Shown piece after piece: positions 41,536-50,693 of a stretch of 64,000 nucleotides of DNA. The notes under the pieces are model-generated. The model was not told the DNA's origin and searched no databases. It saw only the letters and a list, made by a program, of their open reading frames with translations. The position numbers were made by a program, and so were the translations under genes. Origin of the DNA: PNON01 sp964387025. GTDB lineage: Bacteria; Chloroflexota; Anaerolineae; Anaerolineales; Anaerolineaceae. The DNA is taken from positions 248,001 through 312,000 of the forward strand of contig CAYLUZ010000005.1 of the NCBI GenBank assembly GCA_964387025.1, in the 5' to 3' direction. Numbering within the stretch: the first letter of the stretch is position 1; each line of letters opens with the position of its first letter.

Positions 41536-44145
41536 TCATAGAAGTTTCAGAAATACTTCCACAATCTGTGGATCAAAATGTGTTCCCGATAATGACCGGA
41601 TATGATTGTACGCCTTTTCATCCGGCCAGGCAGACCGGTACGGGCGGTCTGACCGTAATGCATCCCAGACATCCACCACTGCAAAGATACGGGCAGCTAG
41701 AGGTATTTGCTTTCCTTTCAATCCTTGCGGATACCCGGAGCCATCCCATTTTTCGTGATGGCTATATGGAATATCCAATGCTTGCCGTAGATAGTGAATG
41801 GGCGAGAGCATCTCATAGGCAAAAGATGGATGCTTCCTCATCACCACCCATTCTTCGTCTGTCAATGGACCGGGTTTGAGCAGAATTCCATCTGGTACTC
41901 CCATTTTTCCTATATCGTGCAGGAGAGCACCCCAGCGTATTTGAATCAGTTCGTCATTGTTTAATACAAACGCTCCAGCAAGTTTCAGCGTAAGATCCGT
42001 TACCCTCAAGCTATGTCCTTCAGTCTCTTTATCCCTTAGATCCAAGGCGTGGGACCATCCCTCGATCGTAGCATCGTAAGCCAGGGTCAGTTCCTGGTAA
42101 GTGCGCTGCTGGCTTTCATAAAGTGAAGCATTCTCAATTGCTATCGCGGCTTGTCCTGCCAATGAATTTAGGAAGTCGTACCACTCATTGTCAGGTTCGA
42201 GGTGCTTCCGATGGAACACCTCCAGCACGCCGCTTACCTTTCCCTTATTTATCAAGGGTACTCCAAAGTAGCTTATAAAGTTGTCACCTGCTGCGATGGC
42301 TGCCAACAATTTAGTATCTGTCTCGGATCTTAAGTCTGGAATGTGTACAAGTTTGCGTTCCAGGGCAGCCCGTCCCGCATAGCTTTCCCCCATTCGTAAT
42401 TGTGTTATATTGACAGATTTTGATTTAAAACCGTGCTTCGCAGCAAATTCCAACATGCCTGATACGGGGTCTAACAATAATATATCTACCGCATCCACAT
42501 CAAGTTCTTTTGTAGTTTGAGCGAGAATCTCTTCAAGGATTAGTTTTAGGTCAAAGTTCGTGGTAACGACACGATCAATTGCACTTAATGAGGCCAGATG
42601 GTCAAACTGTCTTTGTATCTTTTGCTCATTTTGTTTTCGTTCGGTGATGTCTATACACATGCCAGTCATACGCTGTGGTTCACCTTGATCGCCATATATG
42701 GTATCCCCAATGGCATTTATCCAGTGAATTTCCCCAGCTGGCAAGACAATACGATACTCGTTGGAGAGTGGTTTATGTTCGCGAATGGCCTGGTCAATTT
42801 TATCTCCCGCGGACTGCACGTCTTCGGGGTGCAATACGCTTCGCCAGACATCGAATGTGGGAACAGTTGCCGTATCCAGGCCAAAAAGTTCTAAGAGCTC
42901 AGGTGACCATTCCAATTTGCCGGTTACAATATCCCAATCCCAAACACCTGCTTTCGCAGAATGCTGAGCAAGTGATAAACGGTTATTGGCCTGGATCAAC
43001 GCTTCTTCCGTCTTTTTACGCTCAGTGATGTCCTCATGCACTAGAATAAACCGTACTGGTTTATCAGTACTATCAAATATCGGAAACCCGATTGTTCGAA
43101 CCCAAGCAGGAACATCCGGCAGTTCAGAGATAGAATTGTGTGGGTTAAATTTCGTGTCAGGAAGATGAATGACTTCACCATTTCGTAATTGGTCAAAGAC
43201 CGCTCCCATACCTTTCTGTACTAATTGAAGATCATTGAAAATGGAATAGCCCGATGGTGGAACAGATCCAAAAAGTTTTTTGAATGCAGGGTTTGTTTCA
43301 AGTGTAAACCCATCCTTATCCAATACTTGAATTGACATCGGATTATTACTGATGATATCTTTAATATACCTCTCTGCTTGCTTACGGTCAGTGATATCCT
43401 GCGCCATGGTCAGCAGAAAACGTTCGCCTGCCAGTTCGATCATTTCTGCAGACATCAGTACATCGCGGATTTCTCCTGATTTACAAAGGATTTTTGTTTC
43501 GCAGCGTGCCTTCCCTTGCTGCCGAAGCGTTTCTACCATTTGTTCCCGGACTTTTGTCTCGACCCATAGCTTTAATTCATTACCAGTGTGCCCTACAGCC
43601 TGTGAACGCGAATAACCTGTTAATTTCTGCCATGCTTCACTGACTTCGATCAACCGATTATCGCTTGTGCGTGTCAGGGCAGTTGCCGCGGGATTAGAGT
43701 GGAAAATAGCTGAAAAACGTTTTTCACTCTCACGCAGTTTATCCTCCGCCTGCTTGCGTTCTCTTCGCTCTTCGGCCTGCTGGAGTTCGCGTTCAACAGC
43801 AGGGACCAGACGTGCCAGTTTGCCTTTCATCAAATAGTCGTGCGCACCTGCTTTCATCATAGCCACGGCGGTGTCTTCACCCATGGTACCCGACACAACT
43901 ATGAATGGGATGTCGAGCCCTGTTTCCTGTAAAATTTTGAGTGCTACATTGCCATCCAATTCCGGCATGGAGAAATCTGAGATCACAACCTCCCAGGTTA
44001 GTTTCTGCAATGCGTCGCGCATCTGCTCCGCGGTTTCAATCCTCTCATAGGTAAGGGTGTATCCTGTTTTTGTCAACATGCGCACGATCAACTGCGCATC
44101 ACTATCTGAATCCTCGACGATCAAAACAGCCAGTGGTTTAGCCAT
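41536..44145 (-). CDS. REC-PAS-GAF-HD-GYP phosphodiesterase
   Basis: An 869-residue protein. Receiver at the N-terminus (LIVEDSDSDAQL, phospho-Asp in VVISDFSMPELDG), three PAS domains each ending DITxRK, a GAF domain (LASLSAIDRVVTTNFDLKLILEEIL...) and a C-terminal HD-GYP domain with HDIGKMGVPD and HHEKWDGSGYPQGLKGKQIPLAARI. HD-GYP enzymes hydrolyse cyclic di-GMP. The ATG at 44145 follows GGGAG, two bases after the stop of the CheY-like gene, so it is part of that operon. Confidence 0.93.
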   Translation of the reverse strand: MAKPLAVLIVEDSDSDAQLIVRMLTKTGYTLTYERIETAEQMRDALQKLTWEVVISDFSMPELDGNVALKILQETGLDIPFIVVSGTMGEDTAVAMMKAGAHDYLMKGKLARLVPAVERELQQAEERRERKQAEDKLRESEKRFSAIFHSNPAATALTRTSDNRLIEVSEAWQKLTGYSRSQAVGHTGNELKLWVETKVREQMVETLRQQGKARCETKILCKSGEIRDVLMSAEMIELAGERFLLTMAQDITDRKQAERYIKDIISNNPMSIQVLDKDGFTLETNPAFKKLFGSVPPSGYSIFNDLQLVQKGMGAVFDQLRNGEVIHLPDTKFNPHNSISELPDVPAWVRTIGFPIFDSTDKPVRFILVHEDITERKKTEEALIQANNRLSLAQHSAKAGVWDWDIVTGKLEWSPELLELFGLDTATVPTFDVWRSVLHPEDVQSAGDKIDQAIREHKPLSNEYRIVLPAGEIHWINAIGDTIYGDQGEPQRMTGMCIDITERKQNEQKIQRQFDHLASLSAIDRVVTTNFDLKLILEEILAQTTKELDVDAVDILLLDPVSGMLEFAAKHGFKSKSVNITQLRMGESYAGRAALERKLVHIPDLRSETDTKLLAAIAAGDNFISYFGVPLINKGKVSGVLEVFHRKHLEPDNEWYDFLNSLAGQAAIAIENASLYESQQRTYQELTLAYDATIEGWSHALDLRDKETEGHSLRVTDLTLKLAGAFVLNNDELIQIRWGALLHDIGKMGVPDGILLKPGPLTDEEWVVMRKHPSFAYEMLSPIHYLRQALDIPYSHHEKWDGSGYPQGLKGKQIPLAARIFAVVDVWDALRSDRPYRSAWPDEKAYNHIRSLSGTHFDPQIVEVFLKLL

Positions 44146-44147
44146 GC

Positions 44148-44654
44148 TTAACTCCCTTTCGGCGACGCGCACGCGGTCCCCGGGTCGGAAAGTGGTTGTG
44201 TATTACCTGCCCTTTTACGGGGCGGGGCGGACTCATTTATCACCAGCCAGTACAAACCCAGGTGCTCCACAGCCTGTGTGAATTGAATGTAATCCACCGG
44301 TTTACGGATATAACTATTTGCACCTAGGTCATAACTTTGTGCCACATCCTGTTCTTCAATGGAAGTGGTCAAGATCACCACCGGCAGGCGGCTGGTGCGC
44401 GGGTCTAGGCGGATTCGCCGCAGCACTTCCAACCCGTTTACGAGAGGTAGTTTCAAATCCAGTAGCACCAGGGCCGGAAGCTGATTTACATCCCGACTGG
44501 TGTACTTTCCAGTGGCAAATAAGTAATTCAGCGCTTCCTGCCCATCTTCAGCAATGACCTGTTCGTTGGCGATCCGGCTTTTGGTAAATGCTCTCTGGGT
44601 TAGTGCTATATCACTGGGATTATCTTCGACCAACAGGATGATTTTGGAATTCAT
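44148..44654 (-). CDS. CheY-like response regulator (Rcp1 type)
   Basis: A 168-residue receiver protein: ILLVEDNPSDIALTQRAF, phospho-Asp in LVLLDLKLPLVNGLEVL (about residue 65), Thr in VVILTTS, and Lys in SYIRKPVDYIQF. The long loop (ALNYLFATGKYTSRDVNQLPAL) is characteristic of Rcp1-type regulators that partner with phytochrome-like kinases. It starts in a 4-base ATGA overlap with the upstream kinase gene, which makes that kinase its probable partner. Confidence 0.92.
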   Translation of the reverse strand: MNSKIILLVEDNPSDIALTQRAFTKSRIANEQVIAEDGQEALNYLFATGKYTSRDVNQLPALVLLDLKLPLVNGLEVLRRIRLDPRTSRLPVVILTTSIEEQDVAQSYDLGANSYIRKPVDYIQFTQAVEHLGLYWLVINESAPPRKRAGNTQPLSDPGTACASPKGS

Positions 44655-47407
44655 GGAAGCTCCTCAATGGTAAAGTAGAATGTGGCCCCCTGGTTGATGG
44701 CGGAATCTGCCCAAATTCGCCCGCCGTGCCGGTGAACGATACGCTGGACGGTTGATAGTCCAATTCCCGTTCCGGGAAATTCGGAGACCCTATGCATGCG
44801 CTGGAACGCCCCGAAAAGATTTTTTGCCAGTGCCATGTCGAAGCCCACCCCGTTGTCACGCACAAAGAAAGCCTTTTGACCCTCGATCTCGGCTTGTCCA
44901 AACTCGATGTGCGCCTGCGGGGTTTTACCCGTGAATTTGAAGGCGTTGCCCAGCAGGTTGGAGAGGGCTATTTCCAACAGCCGCGTGTCGCCATTGGCAT
45001 TTATTTCTGGTTGAATTACGAACTTCACCAGCCGGCCCGGCTGTTCTTCCTGTAACTGGGCGGCTATCTTCCCGGCCATATCACTCAGGCTTACTTTTTC
45101 CAAAACCATTTCGGTACTGGTCAGGCGCGAGAGCTGCAGCAGGTCGTCGATCAGCTGTGACATGCGCCTGGTTTCAGAGCGCACCCGGTCGAGATATGTT
45201 TTTGCCTGTCCATCCAGAATGTTGGCGTAATCTTCCAACAATGCCTGGCTCCAACCGTCTATCCCGCGCAGCGGGGCGCGCAGGTCGTGTGAAACCGAAT
45301 AAGAAAAGGCTTCCAATTCCTTGTTGGCAGATTCGAGTTGGGCGGTGCGCTGGTGCAGGGCTTGCTCTGCCCGCTTACGCTCGGTAATATCCATGATGGC
45401 TTCCACTCTAACTTTCCGGCCTTTTAATTCCATCTCTCTGACCCGAATTTCCATCGGAAACCTGGTCCCGTCTTTTTTTAACCCGGTTGACTCATAAGGT
45501 CCCACGCCGCCTGTGGCTATCATTTTTTTCACTCCCTCTATGGCTTCCGGTGCAATTGTCAATGGCATTACCTGTTTTCCCAGCAATTCTTCTAGTTCGT
45601 AGCCGAACATATCGCAATATTGGTTGTTCGTGCTCAGGAGAATACCCCCATCGTGAATGATGATGGCTTCAAAGGCTGCATCCGATAGCCGACGAAACTG
45701 CTCTTCGATCTCCCGCAGCGCTGCTTCGGCATGTTTGCGTTCGGTGAGTTCGCTTTCAAGCTGCTTGTTTGCGCTTTGGAGCTGCGATGTGCGCTCGATT
45801 ACACGCCCTTCCAGTTCGGCGTTGAGCTTGAGGATTTCCTGCTCATTCTGCTTGCGCTCAGTGATTTCGTTGATGAGTGTAGCAAATTTTCCGTGTTCCG
45901 GGCAATAAGCCCGCACTTCATAATGCTTTCCCAGAGGTTCCGCATAATTTTCAAATTGAGTGGGTTCACCTGTCAATGCCACTTTTCCATAACGCTCGAT
46001 CCAACTGGATTCTATACCGGGAAGAACTTCGAGGGCTGTTTTACCTAGGATGTCATGAGCATCCAATCCAGTCATTTTTTCAAAAGCTGTGTTTACCGAA
46101 AGAAATCGATAATTCTTAGGCTTTCCGCTTTGGTCGCAGATGATTTCATGCAAAGCAAATCCGCTAAGCATTTCATGAAACAGAAGACCGTATTGGGATT
46201 CGCTTTTCTGAAGCATTTCCTCAGCAAGCTTTTGATCAGTGATGTCCCGGCCAACTCCCTGCAATTCCCGGATTTTGCCTAACTCATCCATTACAGCGAC
46301 ATTATCCCAACTTAAGACCCGAATGCCTGAGGGGGTAGAATGCCGGGTTTCGGTTTGCATTTGGTAAGGGGGTACATGGATAGCTTTAAGCAACGTTTTA
46401 GCAATTGGCCTGTCTTCGGGATATACTGTTGGGATAAATAATTCTCCAAGCAATTCTTCACGGGTTTTGCCGAAAGTTTTACAATATGCATCATTAACAA
46501 ATGTCAGGCGTCCGTCCAGGTTGCTGCGTGCAATTAGATCGGTTTGCATTTCAACCAGGCTCTTATAACGTGCCTCACTTGCACCTAGAGCCTCCTCTGC
46601 CTGTTTGCGCTCTGTAATGTCATACCCATAAACGGCCAGTAGTTTTAATTCGCCCTTCTCATCCTTAACCGGGTAGATTGAATTATCCACCCACTTTCCA
46701 AACCTTTCGTCTTCGAAGCGCACGGATTTACCGGTGGCGATAACATTTTCAGCATAGAAACGTCGTTTCTCCGCTACATCGAGAGGCAAAAAGCTGTAAA
46801 TGTTATGTCCAATCATATCAACGGTGCGTGAACCCAATCGGGCAGCGGTGGTTTCATTGACTGCTACGACTGTGCCATCTATTTGCATCAAAAACAAAGA
46901 TTCGTTGACGGCATTAATTAAAGCGAGTAATTTTGTTTCGCTTTCGCGAAGCGCATCATCCATCCGCTTCCGGTCAGTGATATCACGGAACACAGCGTAG
47001 GCACGGAAAGGTTTTTTCTCTCCTGGATGGAATTCCGGAGTGGAGTTCACGCTGAGCCATACATAGGCACCCGATTTTGGGTTGTATATGCCCATAATTT
47101 CATCCGCTGCAGGCTTGCCAATTTTCGCCGCAACATTGAGTGAGTGGGTTTCTCCCGGAAAAGGCGATCCGTCTTCATGAATCGCCTTCCAGCGCGGGTC
47201 AACCGAGGTTCTGCCCTGCATCTGGTCGAATGAGAGGCCAAGAAGCCTTTCTGCCGCAGGATTCGCAGAGATGATTTTGCCATCGTGGTCTTCGTAGACT
47301 ATACCTTCCGACATCGTCTCATAAAGAGTACGGAGTTTTTTTTCGCTTTCGGCTAACGCCTCTTCCGCCTGCTGGTGAAGTACGGTTTTGGATAGGTTGT
47401 TTTTCAT
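44651..47407 (-). CDS. Histidine kinase with five PAS domains
   Basis: A 918-residue sensor without obvious transmembrane helices. Five PAS domains (beginning near EKKLRTLYETMSEGIVY, ETKLLALINAVNESLF, EARYKSLVEMQTDLIA, ESQYGLLFHEMLSGFA and EEQFRRLSDAAFEAII), a coiled-coil linker, then HisKA with His in YSVSHDLRAPLRGIDGW and an HATPase domain (N box LSNLLGNAFKFTG, G1 RDNGVGFDM, G2 GTGIGLSTVQRIV). The HDLRAPLR and HRHGGRIWADS details are those of phytochrome-like kinases. It should phosphorylate the Rcp1-type regulator next to it. Confidence 0.93.
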   Translation of the reverse strand: MKNNLSKTVLHQQAEEALAESEKKLRTLYETMSEGIVYEDHDGKIISANPAAERLLGLSFDQMQGRTSVDPRWKAIHEDGSPFPGETHSLNVAAKIGKPAADEIMGIYNPKSGAYVWLSVNSTPEFHPGEKKPFRAYAVFRDITDRKRMDDALRESETKLLALINAVNESLFLMQIDGTVVAVNETTAARLGSRTVDMIGHNIYSFLPLDVAEKRRFYAENVIATGKSVRFEDERFGKWVDNSIYPVKDEKGELKLLAVYGYDITERKQAEEALGASEARYKSLVEMQTDLIARSNLDGRLTFVNDAYCKTFGKTREELLGELFIPTVYPEDRPIAKTLLKAIHVPPYQMQTETRHSTPSGIRVLSWDNVAVMDELGKIRELQGVGRDITDQKLAEEMLQKSESQYGLLFHEMLSGFALHEIICDQSGKPKNYRFLSVNTAFEKMTGLDAHDILGKTALEVLPGIESSWIERYGKVALTGEPTQFENYAEPLGKHYEVRAYCPEHGKFATLINEITERKQNEQEILKLNAELEGRVIERTSQLQSANKQLESELTERKHAEAALREIEEQFRRLSDAAFEAIIIHDGGILLSTNNQYCDMFGYELEELLGKQVMPLTIAPEAIEGVKKMIATGGVGPYESTGLKKDGTRFPMEIRVREMELKGRKVRVEAIMDITERKRAEQALHQRTAQLESANKELEAFSYSVSHDLRAPLRGIDGWSQALLEDYANILDGQAKTYLDRVRSETRRMSQLIDDLLQLSRLTSTEMVLEKVSLSDMAGKIAAQLQEEQPGRLVKFVIQPEINANGDTRLLEIALSNLLGNAFKFTGKTPQAHIEFGQAEIEGQKAFFVRDNGVGFDMALAKNLFGAFQRMHRVSEFPGTGIGLSTVQRIVHRHGGRIWADSAINQGATFYFTIEELP

Positions 47408-47549
47408 GCCAGACCCTTTTTTATTTTATCGCGATGGACCATTAACTCAATTACCGATGCAATCTCACAGTAAGATGAGACTGCTTAGTTATCGCTCGAA
47501 GGGACACCTCAGCCCCCTTACGCTTGGTGATGTTGCGTTTATACACGGA

Positions 47550-47700
47550 GGAGAGGAACCATTCCATTGCCACCAATCCGCCTGCAGATGCGCCAATACC
47601 GATAATTGGGAACTTATCCCCCAGTTGCTTTTAACCCTGGTGGTTGAAACTCGCTTGTTTCCTGAGTTCATGAGCGTCCTCATTTTCAGAACGGACAGCT
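47550..47700 (-). pseudogene. Fragment of a CheB-type methylesterase
   Basis: On the minus strand, one frame from 47612 down to about 47550 reads FPIIGIGASAGGLVAMEWFLS, the highly conserved N-terminus of CheB methylesterase domains (G.GASAGG with the catalytic Ser). The frame is broken by TAA at 47631-47633 a few residues before it, although ENEDAHELRKQASFNHQG upstream looks like a plausible original N-terminal part. After FLS the frame turns into unrelated sequence. This is a leftover of a CheB or CheB-CheR gene upstream of the kinase; the rest of 47408-47961 has no supported gene. Confidence 0.55.
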
Positions 47701-47961
47701 GTTACCTGGTGATAAATTAGCTGCTTTGTTTCATATCCCCCGGATCCTCTATGCGGTCGCAGTTGCTTAGTTCTCCCCTATAAATGTATCTAATAATACA
47801 TTACAACTTTTATCCTAAAATAACAACCCTTATTCGATTATGCAGGCTTGACCTGGTTCTCCTTCTGTGTGGGTTCCCGGCTCCTTATAAAACCGGCTTC
47901 CAACCCGTAAAAAGGACACCAGGGAAAATACCTTTTTTGAAACATGTTATGTGATTATCGC

Positions 47962-48720
47962 TCACAAGTAATAACCTTCAACAATTACTCCCAGGAACCC
48001 CCAAACGCTGCCCAAAATAGCCCCAGCGATAACATCGCGCGGGTAATGCGCACCCACATACATCCGGGTGATGCCAACCGTTAATGCCAATGCATATAAC
48101 ACGAAGACCACCCAGGCATTGGCGTGAAAATGCTGGGAGACCAAAGTTGCCATGAAGAAAGCCTGGCTGGTATGCCCGCTTGGAAATGACCGTCCTATTG
48201 CCCGGAAGCCAAGGATTCTAGCTTGTGTCAAATGGATAAATGGCCGGGATCGATTGACCATAAATTTAACCATTTCGACAATCATCCACAATGACAATGT
48301 CCCCAGCATAAGTTCGTAACTCAGCAAGCGCGGGCCAAATAAATATAACAGCAGGGCCAGACCCAGGGCAAAGAATCCACTGCCGACCTGCGTAATTACA
48401 ACCATTAGTTTATCCAACCATACCGGGCGCTTCCCCCTCAAATTTAGCAACAGGAAAACCCGTGTATCCAGTCTTTGACCAGCCGACCAGATTAATGATA
48501 CCGACAGTAATATGAAGATCAAAAGCATGGCAGCAAGTACTCTATGAGTCTGCAGTCCATGCCAAAAATAGGTTTTGATATACGCAGGAAGAAAGATCAG
48601 AAACACGATCATCACGACTGTAATGATTGCCAGCCGGGCTATGGGTTGATGTAGATTTACCCAATTGGCAACTCGACTCCGGACCTCAAGTGCTTTAGTT
48701 TTATCTGATTTCTCGACCAT
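47962..48720 (-). CDS. PAP2-family membrane phosphatase
   Basis: A 252-residue protein with six predicted helices and the three PAP2 motifs: KFMVNRSRP (motif 1), FPSGHTSQAF (motif 2, catalytic His) and TRMYVGAHYPRDV (motif 3, nucleophile His). Substrates are typically lipid phosphates such as undecaprenyl diphosphate or phosphatidate. It follows the diacylglycerol-kinase-like gene after 27 bases, which suggests a role in the same lipid-phosphate turnover. Confidence 0.93.
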   Translation of the reverse strand: MVEKSDKTKALEVRSRVANWVNLHQPIARLAIITVVMIVFLIFLPAYIKTYFWHGLQTHRVLAAMLLIFILLSVSLIWSAGQRLDTRVFLLLNLRGKRPVWLDKLMVVITQVGSGFFALGLALLLYLFGPRLLSYELMLGTLSLWMIVEMVKFMVNRSRPFIHLTQARILGFRAIGRSFPSGHTSQAFFMATLVSQHFHANAWVVFVLYALALTVGITRMYVGAHYPRDVIAGAILGSVWGFLGVIVEGYYL

Positions 48721-48747
48721 CTAATCGTTACCCGATATGCTCTTCTG

Positions 48748-49701
48748 CTATGACTGCTTTTCTGAAACTGGCTCCCCAACCATCATTGCCAGGGCCCGTT
48801 TTCGAACTTCGATCCGTACCGACCCTTCCCCCAAGGGTGATCCATCCGCCATCGCTTGCATGGCAGGAGATGTGGTTATCTCCACACTGCGGACATGATA
48901 ATGTTGAATACGGGGATCTTCCGGCTTTCCTTCACCAACTCCCTGGAAAACATAAGCCAGCAGGTCCAATTTCGATAGGTCGGCAAAGAAAAGTACATCC
49001 AGTAAGCCATCATTAAATGCAGCTGCTGCTCCAACCTGGTAGTGCAGCCCGATATAAGGCATATTGGAGACCAACACCACATGACCCATGCTTTGTATTT
49101 TCTTTTTATGGTCCAAATATAGTATTATCTTCGCCGGTGGAGAAGATGTCAGCGTTGTCAGAAAGTCGCCCACCCTGGCCAGGTTGCCATGTTGGATATC
49201 GTCCGCAGACGGGAAAAGGGACGAGACCAATCCCACAGAGCAGACTTCCAGAAATGGCGTGTTAATTCCACCACAGCTAGCCATCCCGACATCTACTTTA
49301 ATGCGCTGACCAGCCCGTAATAAGGCAATTGCCGATGGGATGTCTGAAGGGATACCCAGGCTGAGGGCAGTATTATTTTGTGTGCCAATGGGTATGATCC
49401 CCAGCGTGGCATTTGTTCCCGCCAGGATTCTGGCAACAGCCGAAATGGTACCATCGCCGCCGCAAACCACGAACATGCGGTATCCCTGCTCCAATGCTTG
49501 GCTGACGGCTCCAGGTAAATCACAGCCTGGCTCGACCAGGAAAGCCTCAGGAACGAGCTTCCATGCTTGCATTTCCCGGATGATATCCAGAAGTTGAACA
49601 GGGGAGTCACCGGTTGTCCCTGATCCTGGATTAAATATCAACTTGGCTCGCATTCGGTGCTTATAAGTGATGCCTGATTTACTTTCAGTTGTTTCTTTCA
49701 T
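48748..49701 (-). CDS. Diacylglycerol/sphingosine-kinase-like lipid kinase
   Basis: A 317-residue protein of the YegS/DgkB type: KLIFNPGSGT near the start, ATP-binding GGDGT in VVCGGDGTISAVARIL, and PIGTQNNTALSLGIP in place of the common P.GT.ND.A. The C-terminal beta domain ends SVEITTSPAMQAMADGSPLGEGSVRIEV. It should phosphorylate a lipid at the inner membrane face. The first ATG at 49701 has AGGA upstream; an internal ATG at 49653 (MRAKLIF) would also give a full domain. It lies in an envelope operon. Confidence 0.9.
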   Translation of the reverse strand: MKETTESKSGITYKHRMRAKLIFNPGSGTTGDSPVQLLDIIREMQAWKLVPEAFLVEPGCDLPGAVSQALEQGYRMFVVCGGDGTISAVARILAGTNATLGIIPIGTQNNTALSLGIPSDIPSAIALLRAGQRIKVDVGMASCGGINTPFLEVCSVGLVSSLFPSADDIQHGNLARVGDFLTTLTSSPPAKIILYLDHKKKIQSMGHVVLVSNMPYIGLHYQVGAAAAFNDGLLDVLFFADLSKLDLLAYVFQGVGEGKPEDPRIQHYHVRSVEITTSPAMQAMADGSPLGEGSVRIEVRKRALAMMVGEPVSEKQS

Positions 49702-49750
49702 ACCGGTCCTATTTATTGTTCTGATGCATTAATTATAATTATAGATAGTC

Positions 49751-50692
49751 TTATAAATTTGTATCCACACTTTTTGTACTGATGATTTGAGCGGCAGGAT
49801 CTGGTTGGTGCTTTAACCTGTAATAAGCAACACTCAAGAACGCACCAAAGAGAAAGATACTCCCGCTCAGGTATGCCCATGTAAGAAAAGCGATTATTGC
49901 TGCAACCGAACCATAGATCAGGTTTGAAACAGAAATATAGGTGGAAATAAAAAGCAAAAAGGCTCTCTTGGCCAGTTCCCAGAGCAAGCCAGCCCAGACT
50001 GCACCCGGTAGAATTTCACGCCAGGTTGAAGCTCCATGGGGAAGGATCATATATATCACCATAAATAATGCAAAATCCAGCAAGATGGCTGCGAAAAAAC
50101 TAATTCCATCTCCTATAGGCATAATTTGGTTCGGCAGCCAGGTGCGTAGATTAGCGATCATACTTGTGGCAAAAGATGTTAAGATGAGAACCGGACCAAC
50201 GAAAGCCAGAACTACTAATATTCCAAGACCTCGTTGTTTCCAAACAGGCCTTCTTCGTTTATTACCCCAAATTACATTCATGGTCTGGTTTAGTGTAAAA
50301 AATATTGTGGAGGTTGACCAAACCAAGCCAACTAATGCAAAGCCTGTCACAGGCCCACGAGCCTTAATTATTTCGTCAATATTCTGACCCAATAACTGGC
50401 CAAGGGCTGGCGCAATAAACTCTAATCTTTGTATGATCAGATTCTGATCCATCGCCGCACCGAGGCTGAAGCTGGCAATGGCTATGGTCAGTAATGTGAG
50501 CGGAAAGAGGGAAATGACAGCAAAGTACGCAATGGCTGCAGCTGTGATCACCGAATCAGGCATAAATGCTTGACTCGCTGCACCAGTCAAGACTCCTAAT
50601 CTACCGTGTGTCCGCTGATTGATCTGATGTGCCCAGGTTAAGCCTTTCTGTCTAAACAACGCCAGATTATGAACAATTTTTGGCACGGCCAT
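49751..50692 (-). CDS. YihY/BrkB family inner-membrane protein
   Basis: A 313-residue protein with six helices and the family segments AAAIAYFAVISLFPLTLLTIAI, GFALVGLVWSTSTIFFTLNQTMNVIW, and AVWAGLLWELAKRAFLLFISTYIS...YGSVAAIIAFLTWAYLSGSIFLFGA. Often misannotated as ribonuclease BN; it is probably a transporter or envelope protein. It begins one base after the AI-2E gene ends, so it belongs to that operon. Confidence 0.92.
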   Translation of the reverse strand: MAVPKIVHNLALFRQKGLTWAHQINQRTHGRLGVLTGAASQAFMPDSVITAAAIAYFAVISLFPLTLLTIAIASFSLGAAMDQNLIIQRLEFIAPALGQLLGQNIDEIIKARGPVTGFALVGLVWSTSTIFFTLNQTMNVIWGNKRRRPVWKQRGLGILVVLAFVGPVLILTSFATSMIANLRTWLPNQIMPIGDGISFFAAILLDFALFMVIYMILPHGASTWREILPGAVWAGLLWELAKRAFLLFISTYISVSNLIYGSVAAIIAFLTWAYLSGSIFLFGAFLSVAYYRLKHQPDPAAQIISTKSVDTNL

Positions 50693-50693
50693 A

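Noticed and set aside
47388..47720. 110-codon plus-strand ORF upstream of the five-PAS kinase
   Set aside because: It is antisense to the CheB-like fragment and overlaps the kinase start; no ribosome-binding site.
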